Positions 1-12,712 of a stretch of 64,000 nt of DNA are shown here, in pieces (position 1 is the first letter of the stretch; the number at the start of each line of letters is the position of its first letter). The stretch spans positions 63,021,682 to 63,085,681 of the forward strand of contig OZ035963.1 in assembly GCA_964034945.1 (NCBI GenBank), written 5' to 3'. The position numbers and the translations under genes are program-made. The notes under the pieces are model-generated. The model was not told where the DNA came from. It saw nothing but the letters and a program-made list of their open reading frames with translations, and did not search any database. The DNA is from Chrysopilus asiliformis. Its lineage: Eukaryota > Arthropoda > Insecta > Diptera > Rhagionidae.

Positions 1-398
1 ACAGACAGACCGATAGACAGACCGACAGACCGACAGACAGACCGACAGACAGACAGACCGACAGACAGACCGACAGACAGACCGACAGACAGACCGACAG
101 ACAGACCGACAGACAGACCGACAGACAGACCGACAGACAGACCGACAGACAGACCGACAGACAGACCGACAGACAGACCGACAGACAGACCGACAGACAG
201 ACCGACAGACAGACCGACAGACAGACCGACAGACAGACCGACAGACAGACCGACAGACAGACCGACAGACAGACCGACAGACAGACCGACAGACAGACCG
301 ACAGACAGACCGACAGACAGACCGACAGACAGACCGACAGACAGACCGACAGACAGACCGACAGACAGACCGACAGACAGACCGACAGACAGACCGAC
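1..398. repeat. 12-bp microsatellite array, cut by window edge
   Basis: Tandem copies of a 12-bp unit, ACAGACAGACCG, about 33 in a row, nearly perfect after the first 50 bases. The array runs off the left edge. It is followed by CAGATGCACGGACATCCTCA, which recurs with one change at 2829-2848 after a short run of the same unit. The array is therefore an expanded form of the microsatellite inside a dispersed repeat. Confidence 0.95.
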
Positions 399-403
399 GA
401 CAG

Positions 404-2033
404 ATGCACGGACATCCTCATAATATCGCCTGAAACGGATTTTGTACTGATCAGAAATATTCTATTTGCCCCCTTCCCGAGTTGGTCTCCATCATGAATA
501 TAATACTTTCCCTCTATAGAAGAGGAAAGTAAAAAGTCTGTATTTAATTTAAAAAAATATCCTTTATACCGACACTCAAAACTTGCACGAAAAAATCGCA
601 CTTTCAAAAAATTCCCAACAAATCTTACGAAAAAATCCCTATGGGAAAACTACTCGACTGTAATAATCTGACCTGTGTGACATGTTTTTTTTTTTAAATT
701 TTATTCAACCCAACAAAAAGTATCATGGCTAATGACGTCTTAATGTAAATATCATCTGTTATTCCACAATTAAATAGCGTTCATATGGAAAAAATAAAAG
801 TAGAACTCGCACTGGAAAAAATAGGAAAAAATCACATCAAAACTAATCCGTCAAAAGACCCAATTAAATACTTTGTCAATAAAAACAGAAATTCAAATTG
901 CTGGCTTTAAACTTAGGGTCCCCGTTCGATATACGCAGCTTCCTTCCTCTTTCTCTAAATGTGAAACTTGATCTTTTGAACTCCATTAATGTAGAGTTTT
1001 GTGTTTTTTTTTGTGTTTCTTCTATATGCGATGCTTGTTAAATGCCCAAGCCCAACATAAATATTATTATGCCATGCGGCTGTTACTGCTATTATATATA
1101 TATACATATGTGGCATATGAGAGCATATAATTGTGTATTTAACTTTAAAATCCAGTTCGATTCTCCCCTCGTTGTTGGTAGAATAAATCGCGTATTGCGA
1201 ATATCCACATCCAAAGCATTTGAAATGAGTTTGCCAGATGCTGGTGATTCTTTTAAGGAAATGTAAAATAGAGGCAGAGGCCATCAGCACTTTGTTAGGA
1301 CCGTTTCTACTTAATTGTGGGCTTTTTTTTTATTTTCATATTTGTTCGAAAGGTACGCGTCGTACGCTAACAACAGCAGGAAGGGTGAAATGGATGAAAA
1401 CAAGAAACTTCGTTTGGCACGTGGCCCATGTTATTTGCCCTTAACGAGCCGAACATGTTCCAAGTTACAAGTTCTAGGGCCATGTCGTCTAATTCTTATT
1501 ATTATTCACAATCCCTTTGGGCGACCGAAACCATAAGACCAAATTATATCCGACATCTCACATGACGTTGTCGTTTTTATGCATTGCTGCGTCTCCCTGA
1601 GTGCTTCTCTAGATGATAGGATCTGTTGGATGGAAGTAGAATATGTGGCCGTCGTGCCATAAGTCGTGACCATCTGCTAGCAGTAAAATTACAGACGATC
1701 GTCATTATGGAGATCTTACTCACCGTTTTAGGTGGTGATTCCATCTATAAATTCTATAAACAGAACAGAAAATATTTAAACTTTTTACCTGTTTCTAAAT
1801 TTTTATCGAATTTTTTACACTATCAGCTATCAGTCAACTGTGCATAAGTTTTTAAGTTAGGCCCAAAACTTGTGAACCAAAAGTACGTTAAAATTATATC
1901 AATAAGTCCGCCGGTTCGTCGTTTTTTGATCTTCTGTATACCATCAAAAGGATTTTTCACGACTTTTTTCTAATTTTTGCACGACTTGCAGAACAGGGTT
2001 TTTTTTGCTTTGAGAGAGACAAAAATCATATCA
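404..2033. other. No gene recognised
   Basis: AT-rich DNA with short open frames in both strands (up to 111 codons on the minus strand at 955-1290), none with a recognisable domain or good splice context. A (TA)n stretch lies near 1093-1104. The first 20-30 bases continue the dispersed repeat that carries the left-edge microsatellite. Confidence 0.5.
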
Positions 2034-2570
2034 TCATACTAATACAGTAGAATCCCGATAATTCGTATTTCAAGGGACTGACGTAAAAATACGAAGTATC
2101 GGGATATTCGAATTATCGGGGTACGAATTATCGGGATTCTACTGTATATAAAAAAAATTAGTTGGTGTCTGTCTGTCTGTCTGTTCCTCTTTCACGCAAA
2201 AACGGCTGAACCGATTGACTTGAAATTTGGCATGAGTGTCTGTGGTGGTTCTGGTTCCAACATAGGCATACGGAAAAGTAGCCCGAGAGGTGGGGGGAGT
2301 AAGGGGAGGGGATAAAGTCATCTCAAAGTTAGTTTTCCCTCTATGTTACTCTTTCGCAGGGAAACTAGTGAACCGATTGGCCTGAAATTTGGCATAGATG
2401 TTCGTCGGGGGTCCAGCCCCAACATAGACCCATTAAAAAGTAGCCCGAGAGGTGGGGGAGTAAGGGGAGGGGGTAAAATGATCTCGAAACTTAGCTCTTT
2501 ATCTGTTACCCTTTCACGGGGAAACTACCGAGCCGATTGGCCTGAAGTTTAGCTCAAATATAGACAATAA
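2034..2570 (+). mobile_element. Non-autonomous Helitron, 3' end missing, with nested MITE
   Basis: The left end, A|TCATACTAATA, is the same as in the complete copies at 37354 and 39325. It continues with TATAAAAA, GAGTTGGTGTCTGTCTG-type sequence and the block CCGATTGACTTGAAATTTGG, then two more diverged copies of the 'ACCGATTGGCCTGAA' block. Homology stops near 2570, before the hairpin and CTAG end, so the element is truncated or has a different end. It contains no protein. A pogo-type MITE sits in the TA of its left terminus (2045-2144). Confidence 0.8.
2045..2144 (+). mobile_element. 100-bp pogo/Tigger-type MITE inserted at TA
   Basis: Terminal inverted repeats CAGTAGAATCCCGATAATTCG are flanked by TA on both sides (2043-2044 and 2145-2146), the target duplication of Tc1/mariner and pogo elements. 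Almost the whole element is palindromic, made of the two ends of a larger parent with no coding sequence. Copies occur at 18364, 34481 and 51014. Confidence 0.88.
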
Positions 2571-2599
2571 ATGTGTTAAAACGCGTGGCGCGCGCGTTC

Positions 2600-2850
2600 A
2601 AATATTTGTATAACAATATCAGTTGTGATCAACACAAAACTTTCTTATTTAAAAAAAATGTATAGAAGGTACCCATTATAGTTACCGTTACTTTTCCAGA
2701 AGTTTGTAGAAAACTACGATTTTCGTAAAACTTATTTACAAAAAATTGCAAGTCTCTAGGTTAATGAGTTCTCGAGTTATTTAAGATACCTACAACGGGC
2801 AGACCAATAAACCGACAGACCGACAGACAGATGCATGGACATCCTCATAA
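2600..2850 (-). repeat. Dispersed repeat with ACCG/ACAG microsatellite
   Basis: Contains GGTACCCATTATAGTTACCG, AAGTCTCTAGGTTAATGAG and a short CCGACAGA run ending in CAGATGCATGGACATCCTCA. Related stretches occur at 26580-26900, 39001-39764 and 47343-47600 in various orientations, and the tail matches 401-420. No protein is encoded and the exact ends are unclear. Confidence 0.6.
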
Positions 2851-2917
2851 TTTTGAGGGTGGTAATAACTTTTGCAAAATTATTTTGCAACAGATAAATA
2901 AAATCGGTGGCGAAATT

Positions 2918-3004
2918 CAGGGCTGTGGAGTCGGTACCTCAACCTTCGACTCCGACTCCGGAAATTTTAGAATATCCGACTCCGACTCCGACTCCACAGC
3001 CCTG
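2918..3004. mobile_element. 87-bp miniature hAT element with perfect 8-bp target duplication
   Basis: Inverted termini CAGGGCTGTGGAGTCGG flank a tiny core rich in CCGACT repeats. Identical 8-bp copies of GCGAAATT lie at 2910-2917 and 3005-3012. An 8-bp duplication with CAGGG termini is characteristic of hAT elements. The element cannot encode a transposase, so it must have been moved by a related autonomous copy elsewhere. Confidence 0.93.
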
Positions 3005-3012
3005 GCGAAATT

Positions 3013-6000
3013 CCAGAGAAAATCGCAGCTGTAAACGGTCCATTAGAATTAGGTACAAAAAAACAATTCGCCAAATAAATTTAAAAAGAATAATTTTCAG
3101 AAAAATGGAAAATCACATTTTTTTTTTGGATTATTGCCTAGTTTAAAAAATACGAGAAAAAAAATTATGTGAAAAAAGAATTCTCGATGGAAACACACCC
3201 TCAAACATTGATCCGCTTGTCACAATCAAGAATTAGAAGCGGACGTAGCCCAAATGGTCTTCATTGGCCTGCATCTTTTCCCAATATGTTTGGATAATCG
3301 TCTTTGCTCTACGATAAACTGACGACGTTCGATCGCCTGCCGCCGCCCCGTCATGATCAGTGATCATTCAGTTTTGTTTATTGTTGCGTATCTTTAGTGT
3401 AAATTGATTCAGATTGTAGTTCAACAGTTTTAAGAAAATCCTAGCCGGTATATCTTATCGGATGGGTGTGTGCGCAGAGCTGTTTGCATTTTCAGATATC
3501 TGGAATGGCGCAATTTCACGGTATGGAATTTTTGAAATCATCGATCGGTCGGGATTTGTTTATTTTTTTTTCGAACAAAAGGGGGAAGAAACTAAGCGAA
3601 TCTTAGGGTTTGGGATCAAATGGCTGAGTCAGCAAGAAAATATAGTTTTTTTTGTTGTTATATTTATGGTCAGTGAATAATGAATTTAGGCAAATTATGT
3701 TTGACACTAAACGGTCAGTTGCGTAAAAAAACGATCACCCACGAAATTTGGGATATAGCGGGAGTCCGGCCGCTTTGATTTCACATGAAATTTAGGTTTA
3801 TTTCTTTAGATCGAATAAATCTTTGCTTTTCTTTAAGATTTAATTTCAATTCCCAAGAAATAAAGTTTACAAAGTCCATTTCAAACACGAAAACGATCAC
3901 CACAGCCCGCTTCACGGTATATTCGTCTCCATGATTTATGACTTTCATAACTACTGCCTGTCGATGCCCTGTCCATCTGGATGATTTCCATTTGCCAATT
4001 AATATCGGAATTAGTATTTTCCTGGAATAACTAAATACTAAACAATGAATGATCGAACAAATTTATTTGCATCTCTTTGGGTTTCCGGTTCATTTGAGTG
4101 CATCCTGGGCGCTTCCCTCTAAATTTAGCCAATGATTTATTGATTTTTCCATATGGCGCCATTAAAATGATGGAAACGTTCGCATTTACCACAAATTTTA
4201 CTTTAGGGGTGGCGCTCAGTTTCAGTTTCGTATTCTTTCCGCCATATGGAGAACTATTATTGCAATTGCTTGGCATTTATGGTGGTGGAAAACCCTATCA
4301 ACTACGCCCTGTGTCCCATTTCGGAGCGCAGTAAAAAAATAGAATATTTTATGAGTTTTTACGATTTGCGGATTTGTTACGCTCACGCCTGCAGGAAGTT
4401 TTTAGCTGCTGCATCAGAAACCGGGAGAAAAATGCTATGAATGGGGTTTCAAGTGGAAAATTCCGGTGACTTTTCATAGAAAAAAATCTCAAGTGATGTG
4501 GAAGAAAGCAAAAGGGTCTGAAATCGTCATAGGCAAATCGATGAAATTTTTCCTCCCAATCAAAGATGAATGGTCTGTTGACTTGGATTCGATTGTGGTG
4601 AAAAGTGGATTCTGGAATCAATGGCGCTTCTCAAGTTAGATTGGGGAAAAGCACTTGGAAGAAAAAGGCATCTGCGATTTTTCACAATTTATTTGATGTA
4701 ATGAACTGTCCGAAATGATGTACAATGTGAGAGGTATTTATGTTTCTTGAAATGTTTTTTTTTGCCCTGGGGTTATTCCGAAAATGTTAACAGGGTACGA
4801 AAATTGATTGCATCTCTAAAAATTAGGGGGAATTTTGCTTTTTCCCGTTTATTTTTATTGCCATTCAGCGCGATGGGGTGCAAAATGAACTTTCCTTAGC
4901 AGGAAATGCAGTTTTCAATTTTCTACGTGGCACCTTATTGGAGTGGTGCCAACAAAGTTTGTCAATTCCCAAAGAAAACCTTGAACTACTTCTAAAATTT
5001 GGGAAAATCAAGGGCAGCAAGATAGGTAATTTCGTATTCCATATGCAATTTTAAAAGTTTGTTGTCTTATTAGGATTGTAGAAGAAATGGAATGCCATCT
5101 CTAAAAATTCTCTTGGCAATCATAAAAAATTGCTAATCTTTTTTGTGATTTTCCGCTAAAGGATCAAAACTTGCACCACCTAAAAATGTTTCCCAGCTCA
5201 TTTGAGCGCAAAAAATTTTGTCTCAGGGAAAATCAGTATTTTTTGTCTGTTTTTTTCTTTCCTTTTTCTAGTTTTGTGTACAGTCAGTGGAATTGCTGGA
5301 AGGGTAGAGTGCAAAACCACAAAATGCGGCGGAAGGAAGCACGAAGTTTTTAATGCAACTTACCTTATATCTGTTTAGCGCACAGAAACTTAGTAAATAA
5401 TATGAGGAGACATTTTTTTTGTCGATGTTAAATGCATTGAAGGGAAAGGGGTGGTGCAATGTCACAGTTTTTGAGTGATGGACCCTCAAAGATTTCATAC
5501 ACCTCGAATACTTGCTTTTGGGTCATTATATTTTCTAGAAAATGTTGTGAATTAATAGTTCTTTAATAATAAAATCTTAAGAAACTTGTCTGAGTGACCG
5601 ACCAATGTACCCAAATATGATAAAATCGTCAATGTCAAAAATATTGCGCACCAAAAGTTTTAAAGAAAAAACTCTTTCGAAACGATCAAATTTCATGCAA
5701 TTTTTCAAACTTACTTGTGTTTTATTTCAAAAACCAATAAACTAAATCGCGTGTCCTGAAAATATTTCATTCCAAAGACGCAATGCAGCAACATTGATCA
5801 AAATCAGTAAATGTTTTTTTTTCAACTTTACCATTAAGTCGAGGAACATCTTTAAAAAATAGAGAGATAAAAAAATTTACTTTGATATGATTAAGAAGAC
5901 AACTTGTTGTCCATTATATTCTGTTTATGATAAAGACGTTTTAAGAATAAAAAGCAGAATCACTTAATTCCCGAATGTGGCCAGAACATACTCCTTTCCT

Positions 6001-6555
6001 TTTAGGAAGATGACATCACCCACACGAAAGACGACGAAAGTCGCTCAAGAACTCCGATGAAGGAAGAACCTAAAAATAACCACTCTCTTACTAGTTGTGC
6101 CCAAATTTATTAAGAAAAAAAAAACTAAAATAAAGACGGACAACGCCAGACGATGGATGAAATCTAAGACATTGCCCAATAAAAAAACAAAAGAAAACCA
6201 TGGAAATTTGTTTCAAAAAACAAAAATACACCAGCATTAATTCGTATGATGTTAAGTCACATGTCAACCGTCGCTCGAACGCATTACGATTCTTGCCACT
6301 TGTGTACTTTGGATGCCAAAAATAGAAATTGGGGGCTGAAGGAACTTCCCTCGGGATGAACGTCGGCGTAAGGAAATTTCTGGAGGGATTTTTTTAAGAG
6401 TTAACCGGGAAAGGTCTATTCGTGGCACACGGTTATATTGACATAATGAAGTTTATGTTTTATGCTTGGCAGTGAAAATCAGTCGTAATCGCATAACCAT
6501 AGAAAAATATATTCGTTAACCATAAAACATAACAATTCCCTCTATCCCCAATGAT
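3013..6555. other. No gene recognised; some CpG-rich and splice-like spots
   Basis: 3300-3375 is richer in CpG and GATC than its surroundings and holds ATCATTCAGTTTTG, which resembles an arthropod initiator, but no transcript can be shown. On the minus strand at about 5353-5358 there is a good donor match (TATAAG|GTAAGT) at the end of a 5268-5498 open frame without recognisable domains. The rest is AT-rich DNA with chance frames. Confidence 0.45.
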
Positions 6556-6607
6556 GTCACCGATCTCTGTCACCGATCTCTGTCACCGATCTCTGTCACC
6601 GATCGCT
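6556..6607. repeat. 13-bp tandem repeat, 4 copies
   Basis: Four copies of GTCACCGATCTCT, the last with one change (GATCGCT). It stands alone in AT-rich DNA. Confidence 0.9.
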
Positions 6608-9600
6608 GAAAATTTTTAATTTTTTTAAAAAAAATAATTCTGTCAATTTTTTTATGTTTAATTTTTTTTATGTAGATTTTAAAAAATGGCAATGGCACAA
6701 TCGTTAATTTCAATTCAATTCAGATTTATTAGCTGTTTGCTGACAGATTAAAAGAAAGCAATAATCCCTTCAGATTTTTCGTGATTGGAAAATTTGTTGT
6801 CATCAGTTGTAAAAAGGGTTTTATTTTTACTGGCAAGCGAATGTTTACAGAATTATTGATTTTGTTAATGCTTCGTGGTAATCAAACAGCTGGAGGTGGT
6901 GGTGGTTTTTATTTGATTTTTGTTAGTGATGACTGAAATTGTTTTGATAATAAAGGAAAATATTTTGATTTTTAATGTAATGTGAGGAATCTATCGGGAT
7001 TTATATTATGTTTTTAGAAGTATCAAAAAATTACTCCTTGTCTTAAATTGTTCTACCCAAAACACGGGTTTTTTCTTAATCTTACGCGATTTTTTTCCAA
7101 AAGGTAACACAAAACTTGAAAAAATGTTGATAAATTCGGTCTCGACTGAAAATAAATTATGCTTTCGTCCATGCTCTGTCATTAGAATGTCTATGGGAGA
7201 TCACTTTTCTAGGAAATATTTTTTACCTTGAGCAAAAATCTAAGACATCGATGAAAACGTCGCTGCGGAAATTTTTGTGAACACTAATTTGACAGGACGT
7301 ACAAATCGTGGCCGAAAAGTGAATTCGAGGGTACATTCCCTCGATCATATGGATAAAATCATTGTTAAATTAACCAAATTTTTGTTGAAATCACTAAAAA
7401 ATTGTCAAATGGAGCAAATATTTTTGGAAGAAAATCTTTGTTCAGCAAAAAAATTGTTATTTTAACAAAAATAAACTTACAAATGATGTTTTAGTAAATC
7501 AATAAAACAATTGTGAAAGAAACAATGCCGAATTGGTGAAAACAATGCCTAATTTGTCAAACGAAACAATAAAATTGTATGAAAAACAAATTTTTATTTG
7601 AGCGAAAGCCAAGGAAAAAGAATTAAGAAATGTGCGCCGCAGGCAAAATTTTTCAAACAGAATGCGGCGTAAATATTTAAATCAAGAGCTGCACATTTCC
7701 AAGTGAAAAAAGACTTAATTTTTAGAGCTCTTTGCCTTCTATAAATATTGGAAATGAAAATCGTGCAAATACCAATAACGGCAAAAGCGCCGCAGTCAAA
7801 ATTTTTTAAAATACATACGCCATTTTTGGAAAATCGTTGAGAAAATGCGTCTCAGGTGAAAAACAGAGTAATTTGCTGCAACCCCCAGCCGAAATATAGT
7901 GTTTTTGGCACATCTATTGATCGTTTTTTCGAGCGGTTGATAAATTTCAACACTAAATTGAAAAATTCGGGGTGAAATTGCCTAAATCCGGAACTGTCCC
8001 GGCGATTCCAGGATGTCTGGTGACCCTATTTAAAGTCCTGCTCTGTTATGTTCTGAATCTCAGCAGGGATTTTGATCAGGGTTTCAACTATAGATAGGTG
8101 GTGCCTCGAACCATTTTTTTCTGTTATAAAATACCCACTCCTTTCCCCGTTTCTGCTATTTTCTGGATCACTGGAGGCGTTTACATAGGGTTTATAGCAT
8201 TGGTAAGGTCGTCTTTTAATAGCTTGCTCTTTCCTCTAAAATAAATACTTGGCAGTTTTTGATGTCTCTTGAATCTGGGGATTGTACTTTAAGTAAACTT
8301 CTCCTCTTCTAAAATCTGTCCCTGAACCCATTCCTGTAACACCACCTTGGGAATGTCCTGAAACCTTGAAGGGATTTTCATCATGTTTTATCTATGCCAT
8401 GCAAAGATCGTCGTAGCTGATATGCAGAGGCGTTTTAGAATGCATTCTGCATTTTTATTCAAAGTGATTTTGCCAAACGCCACTATAGAAAAAATCTATC
8501 GTTGCATTATTACCTGCAATCCGTGGTATCGACACAGCGTCAGGTGAATACTAAAAAAAAATGTTTTTTCGTCAATAAATATGGATTAAAGTCTGAAGCG
8601 TAGGTTGACACTGCAATAATTTCCTTCTCTGTGAATGAACCAGTTTTCTTTGATATGATTTCTTATAAGAAATAGGAAAGACTTGCATATATCGCGCCAT
8701 TGGCAATGGCCATCATCCTTGACTCGTGTGGAACTTGAATAAAACTCCATATGGAAGTAGAGCCACGTTTAATCCCACGCGACACTGTCGTGAGTTCTTA
8801 ACATATGATTTGTTGTTGTAGTAAATAGATTTACATTTATGAAAGTAATATTTTTATCTTTTATCTGTAGTAAAAACTTCTAAGGTGACAAAGAATCGAC
8901 CTAACAGAAAAAAAAAATTCTCAATGGCTTTAATTTTTACCTGATAGGTTTTAGCTACAGCGAAATTAGGAGAAGCCACACAATTGTAGAAAACCAGTCA
9001 ACAAAAAAACATCCATATAGTGTGGTGTCAAATGTCACATTAGTCTTATGTGAATCTGGTCTGAACTATAGCTAAATCTATGATGTAAACTCCTGGCATT
9101 TACTACTGGTGGTAAAAACTCCATTCTCCTGTCTGTATCACCCCCTTTTAGACACGTTTATTGATCGGAAATTGCCGTTGAGATCCATTTAATCTCACCT
9201 GACTGATGAAAAGTGACTTTATAGAATTTTTCCCTATCCCTCATTAGCAACTGATAATCATATTCTAACTCCATTTGATGAAACTCAATCCATTAATAAT
9301 GCTACGCCGTAGTAACGTTGCTTATATGTGTATGGGTTTTTGATTATAATCACATTTGTTGCGGCTTTTATCACTTCGGTGGAGAGCATGTCGCGCTGGC
9401 GAAATTTAACACCGAAAGTGCGTGTGAATTGAACAGAAAGATGAGTTTCTGAAAAATAAGGAATTCAACCTTACACTCTCTTAAAAACCGACCTTATATA
9501 AATAACGTGACAGATATGATGGAAAATAATTGAAAAAGACATGAAGCGAGAAAACGAAAGAAAACCGGGAAATGTATGACTTGGAAAAATTAATTACGGG

Positions 9601-10463
9601 AAAATGTGTGTCTGCGAAATGGAATCAAGCTGTGATCATATCAGATTATGTTGCGTGTTTGAGAGAAGAAGTTCGTTTAAAAAAATCATATATTACGGTG
9701 TATTTAAATGCAAATTAGTCAAATTACTAGAATAATTCGAGTTTTAAAATTTTGGGTGGACTTTTGTAGGGGAGTTTTTTTAAATTTTCTATTTATCCAA
9801 GTTATTAGATTTTTTCCAAAGAGTTTTCTTTTAAGTTCATGCAAAAAAGCAAGTTATAGTTGGGCGCGAAGGGCGGTAACCAACAAATTTTACAACAACA
9901 ACTTTACCATCGTTTGTACATAATTTATCTATCTATATGTGTAAATTGCGCTATATTCCAAAGTGGGACTGGGTTTCCGCAATTGAAGTTTTCAAAACAA
10001 TTTTCTTTGCTTGTTTCGTACCTACATTTTTTTACGTGAATTGCGACATTTGTAAGGATTTTACGTTGCTAAATTGGAAGTGATTAAAAGTACTTTCCAA
10101 TTTCTTTAATCAAATTGTTTTTTGAATGCCAAACGAATATAAAATTGAGCCGCAGACGATTGAGGTGTCCATAAGTCCAGAATTTAGGCATGTTGTACCG
10201 CGGCGTTCCGGAAACTAAACCTTTATCCCGATTTGTCCGACTTACTGCTGTTTGCACTAACTGGACTTATAAACTTAAGATCAAGTTCAAATATTTAAGT
10301 CCAAGAATTTCTAGAAAAAGTTTCGCCCGCGGCGCACAGTTGTTTTTCTTCGGATTTAATATTATTTTATTTCTATTTAAGTTATATTTTATTTTTTATT
10401 GAAAATTTATCGTTTTTCGTAGTTTTCTTTCAGCGATACTTTCCCACCTGCCCCCCACTCTAT
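6608..10463. other. No gene recognised; contains a decayed dispersed repeat
   Basis: Apart from the degenerate repeat at 7620-8035, this is AT-rich DNA with short frames only (62-71 codons, for example 7277-7465 and 9708-9923). None shows a domain, a signal peptide followed by a mature protein, or paired splice sites. Confidence 0.5.
7620..8035 (+). repeat. Decayed dispersed repeat with GCGCCGCAGGC signature
   Basis: The words GTGCGCCGCAGGCAAAAT (7631), GCGCCGCAGTCAAAAT (7788) and the end CCAGGATGTCTGGTGACCCT (8011-8030) define it. The same vocabulary recurs near 24100, 28010-28360, 29810-30055, 41870-42060, 52659-53072 and 60440-61110. The GGTGACCCT end resembles the GGTTACCCT end of the better preserved copy at 52659-53072, suggesting an old DNA transposon family. 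Boundaries are approximate. Confidence 0.45.
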
Positions 10464-10588
10464 CTTCCCCTTTCCCCTTCCCCCTTCCCCCTTCCCCCTT
10501 CCACCTTCCCCCTTCCCCCTTCCCCCTTCCCCCTTCCCCCTTCCCCCTTCCCCCTTCCCCCTTCCCCCTTCCCCCTTCCCCCTTCCCC
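10464..10588. repeat. 7-bp minisatellite (TTCCCCC)n
   Basis: About 17 copies of a 7-bp pyrimidine unit, with one interrupted unit (TTCCACC) at 10500. Because 7 is not a multiple of 3, the complementary purine strand stays open in more than one frame, giving spurious Gly/Lys/Glu/Arg-rich frames. Confidence 0.95.
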
Positions 10589-12450
10589 ATCACATATCCC
10601 AGATCGACCAAAAATAAATATGGCCACCCTATCCTTAGAAAAACGCGTATGTAGCAACATATTTCGTTGTTAGAAATCTACGTCGACTTAAAAGAAGGTA
10701 AAAGAAGGAGTGTCGATATGTAAACAGGAGTACGATGAAACCCTTCTAAATCGGATCGGGGATAAGAAAACCTGTTTAGGCCGTGAAAAACATTTATCCA
10801 TGTTCAAATTTTAAAAATTTAACCATGAAATCTACTCGTCCTTTATTTCAGCCACTCAATCTTACTTAAAAAATATTTTTGAAAAAATCGACTTTAGATT
10901 TTAATTAACACACAACTTGAAGTTGAACAACTTTTTATGCAGTATACAAAAATAACCATAAATAATTGCATTTTCAATATCTACCACTCCAATTAAGCGC
11001 AACTTCTCAGTATTTCTATTTCAAGAACCCATTTGTCGTTTAATAAAACTTCCTCCTTCCTAGCAATTAAAATGATTCAATAATTTATTCGAAAATGCGC
11101 CAATTATAGACGCAAGTGCACCCAAACGCCACGCCACGCCACACGATCACCGATCGTTCTGATCATTTCAATTTATTATCATCGCGAAATTGTCGTCATA
11201 AATTGATCAATAGCCATAGCCAAGATGCACTTCAATTTATTCTTAATGGACGCGTCGAATAGATCGCATTTACCAAAGATCTCTCATGACTCCGCGACAT
11301 TCGATCACTTAAGAAGCTGCAATTTTTCAAATAAAAAAAACTTTAAGTGATCATTGATCAAGTAGAGATCTTTAACGCACCACCAACTCGGCGCATTATT
11401 CTGTGGTTTTAGGCGTAATTTCGTTACAGTGAAAATTTCAAATCTTTTAAATTCTTTTTGGGAGTTGAAAGAGAGGCACTTCCTTTTGTAGTTCATAACA
11501 AGTGCTGGTTGGTCACTTTTATAGTCTGGTCAGTTTCAAGTGAGTTTAAAAATTTGTCGCAAATTGACGTTCTTTTCAAAGTTAATTGAATTCAATCAGG
11601 AAAAGCAATTGATCTTGGAGACTTTTTTCTTTACTATTGAACATAACTGAATTGAATGTTTCAAGTGGAAATTTCAAAATGTTTTTGTGGCTTCTTGTTT
11701 GAGTGCGGTTAACAATGGAAATAATTGTAATTTTAGGTGGTTTCAAGTCACTTGAATGCAAAATATTAGGTTATATAAACATTAGAAGGTTCAGCATAAT
11801 TAAAATTTTAAATTTAAAGTAGAAAATAGAAAGAATTTCTCCATAACGATTTGCTTAAAACACTCTAATAACTTTTCCTCATATCAAAGTTCAAAACTCT
11901 GATTAAAATTTCGTTGCGTTGCTTTTCTGCCGTTATTTTTCTGATAGTGTAGCAACAATTTTTTTAAATTTTAATTTTTTAAAATTCAAATTCTATACAA
12001 AAAAATCGGTAAAAAGTGTGTAAACAAGCAGGAGGATTCGGAAAGGCTAAAATTACAGACCCATTACCGACTGAAGCCCTAAAATTCGAATTCATTCAGA
12101 TTTGTATTAATTTTTTTAATTAAAAAAAAAAAAATAAAAAAAAATAAAAAAAAAAAAAATAAAATAAAATAAAATGAAATAAAACAAAATTTTGTGTAAT
12201 TTTTACATTAAAAATGTCAAAAACACAAAATTATGTACAAAAATTTTTTTTTAAAGTTTACAATTACATTCGTGTTCATTTAAAATCGTAGAAAAAATCA
12301 TCTGAAATTACAATTAATTGTTTTTCGGTGTGGGAAAAAAGAAGATTGAGGCCTGTGGCCACCCTGCATTATTTTTTGATTTTTTGAAAACGTTTTTCAC
12401 GGCTAACAATTTTTCTGCCGTTTCAACGGAGCCTAATTTTTGAAAAATCA
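10589..12450. other. No gene; contains a GATC island and an A-rich tract
   Basis: No coding region is recognised. 11130-11375 is described separately. 12115-12180 is an impure (AAAAT)n/(AAAATA)n tract. Remaining sequence is AT-rich without features. Confidence 0.5.
11130..11375. other. GATC-rich island, possible regulatory DNA
   Basis: About ten GATC tetranucleotides lie in roughly 245 bp, including CACCGATCGTTC and AAGTGATCATTGATCAAG. At the base composition of the window fewer than one is expected. The stretch lacks repeat-family sequence and long frames. It shares this property with 31240-31455, 40210-41240, 43480-44290 and 56685-57265. A cis-regulatory role is inference. Confidence 0.35.
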
Positions 12451-12712
12451 AAATTTCAGGCCAATCGGTTCAGTAGTTTCCCCGCGAAAGAGTAACAGAG
12501 AGGGAAAACTAAGTTTCGAGATTACTTTACCCCCTCCCCTTACTCCCCCCACCCCTCGCGCTACTTTTCCTTATGCCTATGTTGGAACTAGAACTACCAC
12601 AGACACTCATGCCAAATTTCAAGTCAATCGGTTCAGCCGTTTTTGCGTGAAAGAGGAACAGACAGACATACACCAACTCATTTTTATATATTAGTATGAT
12701 ATATTAGTATGA
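12451..12712 (-). mobile_element. Truncated non-autonomous Helitron, minus strand
   Basis: Reads on the minus strand from TCATACTAATATATAAAAA through the CCGATTGACTTGAAATTTGG block to the 'AACCGATTGGCCTGAAATTT' block, then stops. The hairpin and CTAG end are absent. Its left-terminal 13 bp (ATATTAGTATGAT on the plus strand) is present twice in tandem at 12688-12713. Confidence 0.8.

Noticed and set aside
1..400. CRISPR-like regular array
   Set aside because: Pure 12-bp tandem microsatellite without spacers; the DNA is eukaryotic in character.
1155..1175. Possible tRNA B box (AGTTCGATTC)
   Set aside because: No matching A box, acceptor stem or cloverleaf could be drawn around it; the same holds for GTTCGATT-like words at 28231 and 45183.
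3366..3380. Arthropod initiator (TCATTCAGTTTTG) as a promoter
   Set aside because: No DPE at the right distance, no TATA box and no recognisable downstream exon; the motif is short enough to occur by chance.
10396..10660. Gly/Lys/Glu/Arg-rich frames on the minus strand
   Set aside because: Translation of the (TTCCCCC)n minisatellite in alternative frames.
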